Below are positions 57,105-64,000 of a DNA stretch of 64,000 bases, in pieces (position 1 is the first letter of the stretch; every line of letters begins with the position of its first letter). The translations under genes and the position numbers were made by a program. Source of the DNA: Solen grandis. Taxonomy: Eukaryota; Mollusca; Bivalvia; Adapedonta; Solenidae. The notes under the pieces are model-generated. The model was not told the origin of the DNA, ran no database searches, and was given only the letters and a program-made list of their open reading frames with translations. The DNA lies in the NCBI GenBank assembly GCA_021229015.1, contig CM037779.1, positions 2,170,001-2,234,000 on the forward strand. The letters are read 5' to 3'.

Positions 57105-60100
57105 AGATTTCAGATTTTATTGATACTCTCAGTACAATATACAATTGTAAACATGAGGTAATACATAATCAATATATATCGAACGAGGCATACATTCATA
57201 CATACATATACAAGGTAAGTAATTTTGATGTATTGAAATAATCAGGTAAAGAAAATATGTTGTTGAAAGTTTAAGAATGAGGGAGAACTCTCATTAAACT
57301 GTCCTATATTAAACATTAATACGATTAAAAACTAATAATAATTTTATGGAAACAATATTAATTTGTAACTGCTAATATATGTTTTACAAAAAGTGTTAGT
57401 TTTCTAAATTGTTGAGCATTCGTTGTATTCATTAAACTTATAAACTTAACAAAACTTGGTCTAGTATAGAAATATTTATTCAAATATTGTTTACGTTTTT
57501 CTAAGAATTCAGGGCATTCAATAATATAATGGTATTCATCTCCTATTGTAAGATTACATTTAGCACATGTTCTATTTTCATATGGGATATTATTCCATCT
57601 GCCTGTTTCACAGGGTAATTTATGATTTCTTGTTCTGAATTTTGCGTAACTTTTTATATTTAAATCATACGTCTTTTTTAAGTAATTTTCCATCTCAAAT
57701 TTAGTCTTAACTAAGGTGTAAAATCTACAGCTATTACATGAACTAATTTTACTATACCAGTCATTTATAAAAATATCTTTTAGTTTTTGTTTGACAGAAC
57801 CTTTACTTTTGCAAATTCTTGAGTTAACCAAATTCCATTAAATCCAGTTTTAATCAATATATATTTTACATTTTGTAACCATTTGAAATTATTACTATCA
57901 TTTAATGTTTTTGTGGCATTATTATATTTATTTAGGGTTAGCATATATACTTTTGTGGCGAATTTTGGAATAGAAGGTTGGACTAGGTTTGCCCAATATT
58001 TCATAATTCTAGTTTCAATATCAATTTGGATTGGAAATACACCTGTTTCACCATATACCATAGCTGTTGGGGTCGACTCTTTAAATGATAATATGTACTT
58101 TAGAAATTTTAATTGAACTCTTTCTATTATCTCATTATTTCCCATACCCCATATTTCACATCCATAAAGTAATATTGGCTTTACTAATTTATCAAATAGG
58201 TCAATTTGCATGTTTACAGGTAGACAGAGATGTTTAGATTTTTTAATCAAGCTATACATTGCCCTTGTTGCTTGATTAGAAATATATTTCTTTGTGTTTT
58301 TAAAAGAACCAGAACTGTTTTTATAGAATACTAATATTTTCGTTTTCTCAATGTTCACTTTTAACTTCCAAGTTTCACAATAATCAAAATAAATATTAAG
58401 ACTTTTTTGGAGATCTTCTGCAGATTCGCTAACTATGACTGTATCATCTGCGTATAGTAGTATATAAAGTTTCAGGTATATAGATAACTGTTCATCACTA
58501 CAATCTATCCCGTTAGCTCCCTTGTCTACGAAAAAATTATGCAGGTCATTTAAATATAGGGAAAATAAAATAGGTGAAAGATTCTCGCCTTGCCTGACAC
58601 CGATATTACTAGAGAAATATTCTGAAAAATTACCATTTGCTCTGATGCAGGACTTAATTGACTTATACATATTTTTAATAACAGTTAAAAATTTCCCCCC
58701 TATTTTGTATTCAATTAATTTTGCCCAGAGGCCATTGCGCCAAACAGTATCAAAAGCAGCTTTAAGGTCAATGAAGGCACAAAATAATTTCTTCTTTTTA
58801 TATTTCACCATTTCGAACAATGAATATAGGACGAACATATTGTCAACTGTTGAATGAAATGCACGGAACCCTGATTGGAATTCGCTCATCAAATCTTCAG
58901 TTATAACAACTTCTTGTAAACGTTTATTAAGTATTGCTGTAAATAATTTACCTAGACAGCTTAGTAAAGTAATTGGTCTATAGTTTTCAGCAATTTTAGG
59001 ATCTCCTTTATTTTTAAAAATTGGTTGTATTATACCTTTTGTCCACGTTTCTGGCACAAGACCTGTGTTTAAAACTAGATTAAATAACTTAACATATGTC
59101 TGATCAAAAAGCGTCAATGTCTGTTTTATATGTTCGTTTAATATCTTGTCTATACCACTTGCCTTTCCATTCTTTAAACTTTTAACTGTGTCATGGACCT
59201 CTTTAAGTGTTATTGGTGCATTTAATGTTTCATTAATATGTTCTATATTTTCTGTGTTTATGGGGGTATTTTCGCAATCCGAATCATCGGTGTTTTCATT
59301 TATATTTTTAAAGTGGCCAAAAAGATCGTTTAATGATGCTTGTATTTCGTTACAATTTTTACCATTTAATATTCGCCAGTATAATTTTGGGTCTGTTTTA
59401 CCTAAAGTTTTTAATTTATCTATATTTGTATTTTTATATTTCATGTACGATTTATTAAGAGTTTTCTTATACTTTTTACTTTCCTGTTTTAAGCTTTGTA
59501 AATTTTCATTATTCTTATGTATCTTGAATTTATATTTTGCCTTATGAAATTTGCGTCTTGCTAAATTACATTCTTTTGAGTACCATACATGTCTCTTTGT
59601 GTTATGTAATTGTTTTGTTTCGTTTCTACCAAACGTTTTTTCTGCACTTTTTGTAAAAATGTTTGTCAAGTCTTCTTATTTCTTAATGTCACAATATGCT
59701 ACATCAGTATTATTGGACATTTCATCAATCTTAGAATTAACATACCCAATTTGTATTGCATCAATATTATCTTTAAATACCGTTACCTTTGTTTTGTCCC
59801 ATAATTTAATGTCATTTTGGTGAGTGGGGCCTTCTATTGTATGTTCTATATTTTGATGTTTGGTTTTAATTGTGAGTAATACCGGACTATGTCCGTCTGA
59901 TAAAAGTGGACAGAAATCATCAACTAATAATGAATCAACAGCTTCCAGAAACCCCAAAGATGATATATAATAATCTATTACACTGATATCCCTATAAGTA
60001 CATTTACCATGAAGATCACCAACTGTTCTACCATTTAAAATATACAAGTTATTTCTTCGCAAAAACTCCAACAATTTATTTCCATAGTTGTTCACAGTAT

Positions 60101-60660
60101 TATCAGTACTTTTCCTTTCAACATTAACATTTGTATTTTCAAATTTACAAATTTTTTCAATTCAAAATATACCTCAACAAAGTTTTAATTTTTAAAAAAA
60201 ACAATTTTTATTTTTAAAATTAAATTCGAACTCCGTATTCAATTCTAAGAAAGGATCATTTACAGCATAAATAGAGTTTTCGGGTGGAATATAAACAACC
60301 CCAAAGGCAACATTACGCAATTTAGAAAACGGATTGTTAAAAGTAAACCACAACACTAATTTTGAATCAGTATCAATTATTTTTACAAATTTGGATATAG
60401 AATTTTTTATAGCTACAGCAATTCCCCCTGACTTTCTTTTAGCATACTGTTTTCTGTGTTTAAAAAATATTGAAAATCTCTCTATATTAATTGTGTCCAA
60501 AGAATCGGTTTTTGTTTCCTGTAGACCTATAATATCGAAATTATTAAGATATTCTAAAAAATCTTTATTGTATAATTTTGACTTTAAACCACAAACATTC
60601 AGTGATAAAAAATGTAGTTTATTTATGCTCCCATTGGTAGTACAGTCCCTTTGGTGATTA
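57105..60660 (-). mobile_element. APE-type non-LTR retrotransposon, nearly full ORF2
   Basis: A minus-strand element with an endonuclease region (60657-59676), reverse transcriptase and C-terminal domain (59675-57358), and a 3' tail ending AATAAAATCTGAAATCTGAA at about 57105. The tail is a short tandem repeat instead of poly-A. ORF1 is not seen upstream. I place it in the Jockey/CR1 group, clade uncertain. It lies in the presumed parkin intron, in the same orientation as parkin. Confidence 0.85.
57358..60660 (-). pseudogene. LINE ORF2: endonuclease plus reverse transcriptase, decayed
   Basis: The AP endonuclease starts near 60620 with LNVCGLKSKL and DIIGLQETKTD (Asn and Glu of the active site), then SGGIAVAIKN. 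The frame is lost at 60192-60095. It resumes to YRDISVIDYYI and LSDGHSPVLL (SDH-type motif carrying an extra Gly). A single in-frame TAA at 59676 precedes a 1.9-kb open frame. Reverse transcriptase motifs include KNGKASGIDKI, NYRPITLLSCLGKLF, FIDLKAAFDTV, GVRQGENLSPILFSLYLNDL and LLYADDTVI (catalytic Asp pair in YADD). A frame change at about 57820 leads into the C-terminal domain with CAKCNLTIGDEYHYIIECPE. The enzyme would nick target DNA and copy its RNA there. With at least three lesions this copy is inactive, though the transcriptase core is intact. Confidence 0.88.
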
Positions 60661-60950
60661 ATGTCAGAGCATTCTCCCTTTCTGTCCTACATGTTCATCT
60701 CGTTTTCCACGTGCCCAGTCTGTGATAATGGGTAAACATGTACGGGTATGATTTCTTTTGCAGCTTTTGTGTTGTTGCATGTTATTTTTATTGTATTTAT
60801 TTTATATTTCTTTTGTTGTATTTAAATAAAGATAAAAAAATATTAAAATGGCTTAATGAGTTATTTGAATAATCAATTGATTACACAAAACTCACGTAAC
60901 ACACACATAACACACAAGTGTAGGGTTGATGTGTCAAAGGGACATAATCC
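60661..60950. other. Flank between the LINE and the next repeat
   Basis: Includes CACGTGCCCAGTCTGTGATAA and an AATAAAGATAAAAAAATA string at about 60826. No gene recognised. Confidence 0.4.
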
Positions 60951-60959
60951 CTTTTGACT

Positions 60960-61051
60960 TTGTGAAACCTTGCTATTAAGGCCAAATTTCAAATTAAGGC
61001 CACTCGTGCCCGGTCCCATTCGTGGCCTTAATAGTGAGGTTCCACTGTAGA
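60960..61051 (-). mobile_element. pogo/Tigger-like terminal region
   Basis: On the minus strand it starts TACAGTGGAACCTCACTATT and has three spaced units of the type TTAAGGCCA or TTAATAGCAAGG. Similar architecture to 55490 and 56516 but a different sequence family. Confidence 0.5.
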
Positions 61052-61127
61052 TGAAAGTCCAAATATAAGTGGAACAGTTAACCCAAGCAATTTCAATCAT
61101 TTTAGAAATTTTGTCTGTATGTGATAA

Positions 61128-61460
61128 AATTTTGACCGGCGCAATAGCTCTGCATTCGGGAGGTCTGGGGTTCAGTAACCAGCCAGAGCACTTTTCTCCG
61201 ATGACCGCATCAAATCAAAAACGTATTAAATTGCCTGGCACTCAGCAAAATGGGGTTTCTATGGGAACTCGCAGTACTCAGTACTGGTTCTACCCAGGAA
61301 CTTGTCTCCCATGTATCGGTGCTATACACCGGGCACATATAAGAATCAATGAGTTTATTCCCAAAATGTGCTCGGGTATCGCATCCGGACTCCCATATAT
61401 CCAACCACTGCCTCTTCCGATGATGTCTCTTCAGCAAAAAAAACACAACAAAACAGACCC
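61128..61460 (+). mobile_element. tRNA-derived SINE
   Basis: The head is CCGGCGCAATAGCTCTGCA (A box region) and GGGGTTCAGTAACC (B box). The body has CAGTACTCAGTACTGGTTC, and the tail runs into an A-rich stretch with CAACAAAAC. A full-length-looking copy. Confidence 0.65.
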
Positions 61461-62815
61461 CACGGGACGGATTCTATAACTGTGCAGACAAGAGCGTACT
61501 CTAAGAGCGTGAAACTGTTTTGTATAATAATCTCTTATGTAATATACATTGTTGGTGTTGATGTCGTCCATGAGGTGCACATAGTCATTGTGTGGTAGTA
61601 TACTATTCACTGTTTTCATACCTCAGTTGTGGGCCTCATGTGCGTGATTATTCGTGTACTTGGCCTTCACTCCAGCTGGATAATTTAGCAGAGGCGAAAA
61701 GTGTTTTTACACCGAAGCAGATGGTTCCCAAAAATTCGTACTGGTTTCCTTAAATTCAAATTATGGTAACGGTTACCTATTATGCGGACGATATCATTGA
61801 GTTGCCATCGCATCATCTTTAGCTTGAAGTGACGTTGATATTGCATTATGCCATTTTTTTAAAAAGGTATGTTTTAGTATTACAAATTTCATAGTCATGA
61901 ATGACATTAATCTTGAAGTATAATATACGAACCCAGTGTTAATTGCATATTCAAACGATTAAATGTTCAATAAATTATTCTTAACACAAGAATTTAAATA
62001 ATTTCTCAACAAACATGTAAGAAGAAAAAAAAAACTCCAAGATTAAAACAAACGATAACATATTAAATAGCATAATGAACTGGCGGATATTCCCTTTCAT
62101 AATTTCGTAATCAATAAACATCATGATCTGGGATGGACCGCTTTGTCATAGTTACTGTTACCATGTCAGTCTCGAGAAACATAAGAAAGAACCATAACTC
62201 AAAATCAAGCGAACATGACGTACCTACAATATGCGCAACGAGGCTTGGGACTTATTAGTCTTGTAAAATTTCATCAAAATCCGACCAAAGATAGCCAAGA
62301 AATACAGACCGACGGGCGTGACTCCAAGATAGCTCTCCCTATATATTTCTTATCTGGGGATATAAAAATATATAGAAAATATAGAAAATGGATCATTGAT
62401 CCTCAAGAACAAAATTTTCAAAAGGTTTTGAATTTGAATTTCTTCTTCACTTTTAATTATTTTTATAGATATTATAGAACATGTTGTACTGATAAAATGC
62501 TAGTGGAGAAAAGGTTCTGCATATTCTTTAGAGGGTAAATTCTAAGGACCACGTATTAGGGATCGTATCGGAAAAAAATAGTTTGAGTGGTCAAAAGATA
62601 AGCCGCCATTACTTTGCATTATCCATTTGCAGGGAAATTCTGCCCCTATAAAGCGTGCGGTATTCAATTAAAATCTCCTTTGAAAAGGAAGGTTTGCACA
62701 GTTTATTTTTAACCGATTGTTGCTTAACCACCAGCTGTTTTTGTTCGAGTAATAATCAAGTACTGTTGAATGAACTTACCGTAAATCTTGAATTTAACTT
62801 TCAAAAATTGTTGGT
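61461..62815. other. Non-coding stretch
   Basis: No gene seen. At about 62225-62340, TTGTAAAATTTCATCAAAATC, then GACCGACGGGCG and AAGATAGCTCTCCCTATA, looks like the 3' part of a pearl-type element without its microsatellite. Confidence 0.4.
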
Positions 62816-62819
62816 TTCA

Positions 62820-63345
62820 AAAAATGGCAGCCAGTGTATCGATCGTGTATAAGATCGATCTCGTTATAAAAGGGATTATGGTGTGATTAAAGGAATAGAT
62901 GACCAACAAAAACACATATGGTGTGTGCGTGAAAACTTTATCCACATCACCAACCGTATGTGCTAACAAAGAGCTAACAAAGCAGGTTGTGAGATTTATT
63001 AACTCAAAAATCCTTTCTAGCGAACCTACGGTTTCCATATCCGATATTGAGAGATGCCATCCTATTGGACGGGCCGATCTCAATGGAAAAGGGCAGATAC
63101 TGGTTAAATTTTCACTGTACCATACTAAGCACATTGTGTTTGCTGCCAATCAAAACTAAAGGAAAACCCTGACAAAGTTTTTTTATTACAGAGGACTTAA
63201 CAAAACATAACTACCGTTATCAAAATATTGCAGCAACTGAAAAAGTCAGGACGCAGTTTTCGGTCATCGAATGGAAAGGTGATGGTGAAACAACGCGAAA
63301 ACAACCGTCCCACAAGGCTGTTCCAGATATCTTACATCGAAACCC
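62820..63345 (+). pseudogene. LINE ORF1-like fragment
   Basis: An 86-codon open frame (62899-63159) contains a SISDIERCHPIGRADLNGKG then QILVKFSLYHTKHIVF pattern. This is the RNA-recognition-like core of many animal LINE ORF1 proteins (DIERCHRxG...IIVKF...). After the stop at 63157 other frames continue with the expected ENPDKVFITEDL- and HNYRxxK-like pieces to about 63290. Frames upstream to 62820 also look coding (LVIKGI). The protein would coat LINE RNA. The fragment is plus strand, so it does not belong directly to the minus-strand LINE at 57-60 kb, although it could come from a related family. Confidence 0.6.
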
Positions 63346-64000
63346 GCCTTGGTATCCTAGTTTCATAATACTAAGGTATAACCTGCTCTGCAGTATATAA
63401 GTTGAAACATCTTAAATATCCACAGGCCGAGGACCAAAAGTGATTTCCTAATAAACCTGTGTTCCTAAACCAAACTTAATCTGTTGATGACTAATCTAGT
63501 TCTTCGATCTTTTAATATAACAGACCATGGGACAGTCACATGACAACAACAGAACTTACAGCCCGGACAGGTGGAACGCATTTCGTACATTTTTAAACCA
63601 TGCACCTTAAGGTAGAGGAACCCTAATGGTCTCGGCAAATTACGGCAAATGTCGGCAAATATCGACCAACTTCCGATATTTTTCGTCATAACACGCCATA
63701 ATTTGGAATGTGATTATTTTTCAGTTAGAAGTTCAATTCATGGTATCTTATATCATTGTTAATCAAATGTAATAATTTTGATTGGTATTCATCTATTCAA
63801 ATTTAGAAATTATCGTTCCTTTTTTTGAAAAAGAGAAGAAAAACACTTTCCCGATTTACTTCCGGTGACGTCATTTTTGGAATTACCCTTGATCTGTCAA
63901 AATGCATAATTGTGATAATTGATGGTATTTCGAAAAGTTTTCCATAAAAAAAGCAAATTTTAAAAAGTAAAGGGTATCTTAATTAATCCTAACTACAGTG
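63346..64000. other. Non-coding right edge
   Basis: No gene recognised. GTCGGCAAATATCG, with three CGGCAAAT-type units at 63634-63662, may mark another terminal minirepeat region. TTACTTCCGGTGACGTCAT at 63857 contains ETS- and CRE-like motifs, which could be a promoter or chance. Confidence 0.35.

Noticed and set aside
63465..63689. Upstream parkin exon (CPGC motif on the minus strand)
   Set aside because: A CPGC string occurs next to GTAAGT, but the surrounding residues do not match any parkin domain I know.
63857..63880. Promoter with ETS and CRE motifs
   Set aside because: Short motifs at the window edge with no gene start visible; too weak to call.

Overview
The window looks like AT-rich nuclear DNA of a mollusc, most likely a bivalve. 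The evidence is spliced genes with GT..AG introns, several tRNA-derived SINE families, and at least five tandem-repeat-cored elements of the bivalve 'pearl'/Helentron-associated type, ending in a GACGGACGG microsatellite plus a terminal hairpin. One clear conserved host gene is present: the last two coding exons of parkin (PRKN, an RBR E3 ubiquitin ligase) on the minus strand at 53363-54909. Almost everything else is mobile DNA in nested layers.

Layout. 0.2-3.8 kb: a foldback element with long inverted repeats made of tandem minirepeats, holding SINE pieces and a 442-bp miniature LTR element (TRIM) whose LTRs each carry a tRNA-like segment. 4.3-6.2 kb: a threefold dispersed repeat, an assembly gap and a Myb/SANT-like C-terminal fragment. 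8.8-9.4 kb: a 29-bp minisatellite. 11.4-14.0 kb: a broken BEL/Pao-like gag, interrupted by pearl element A and by a piggyBac-type MITE. 13.9-17.8 kb: a broken gene with a DDE-transposase-like core followed by the start of an OTU cysteine peptidase domain, interrupted by pearl element B. A piggyBac end sits at a TTAA inside the OTU domain, and a two-exon piggyBac transposase gene follows (18.6-21.9 kb, one frameshift, pearl element C in its intron). 22.4-23.4 kb: pearl element D. 24.2-24.4 kb: near-perfect hairpins. 25.1-28.1 kb: a hAT element with an exact 8-bp target duplication, a decayed transposase C-terminus and a nested tandem-repeat element.

28.5-32.7 kb holds a spliced gene with a possible viral-tegument-like cysteine peptidase domain and a clear YqaJ-type exonuclease domain, followed by unrecognised exons. 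33.4-37.4 kb is tandem duplications, SINEs and a minisatellite. 37.9-47.6 kb is a set of nested insertions: one FLYWCH/MULE transposon (38.8-42.4 kb, coding region apparently intact) inside another (38.2-45.5 kb, transposase broken). The outer one is flanked by ~291-bp direct repeats, and a hAT-like element lies in the right-hand repeat. 49.1-49.9 kb is an inverted pearl-type element. 53.4-54.9 kb is parkin, with an 800-bp hAT-like element in its last intron. 57.1-60.7 kb is a minus-strand non-LTR retrotransposon with endonuclease and reverse transcriptase. 61.1-63.3 kb has a SINE and a LINE ORF1 fragment.

Apart from parkin and possibly the YqaJ gene, the genes do not form a pathway; they are transposon genes at different stages of decay. 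The most unusual items are the transposase-OTU fusion, the peptidase-like/YqaJ gene, the TRIM with pol III-type boxes in its LTRs, and the MULE-in-MULE with long flanking duplications. No prokaryotic genes, CRISPR arrays or rRNA genes were seen.
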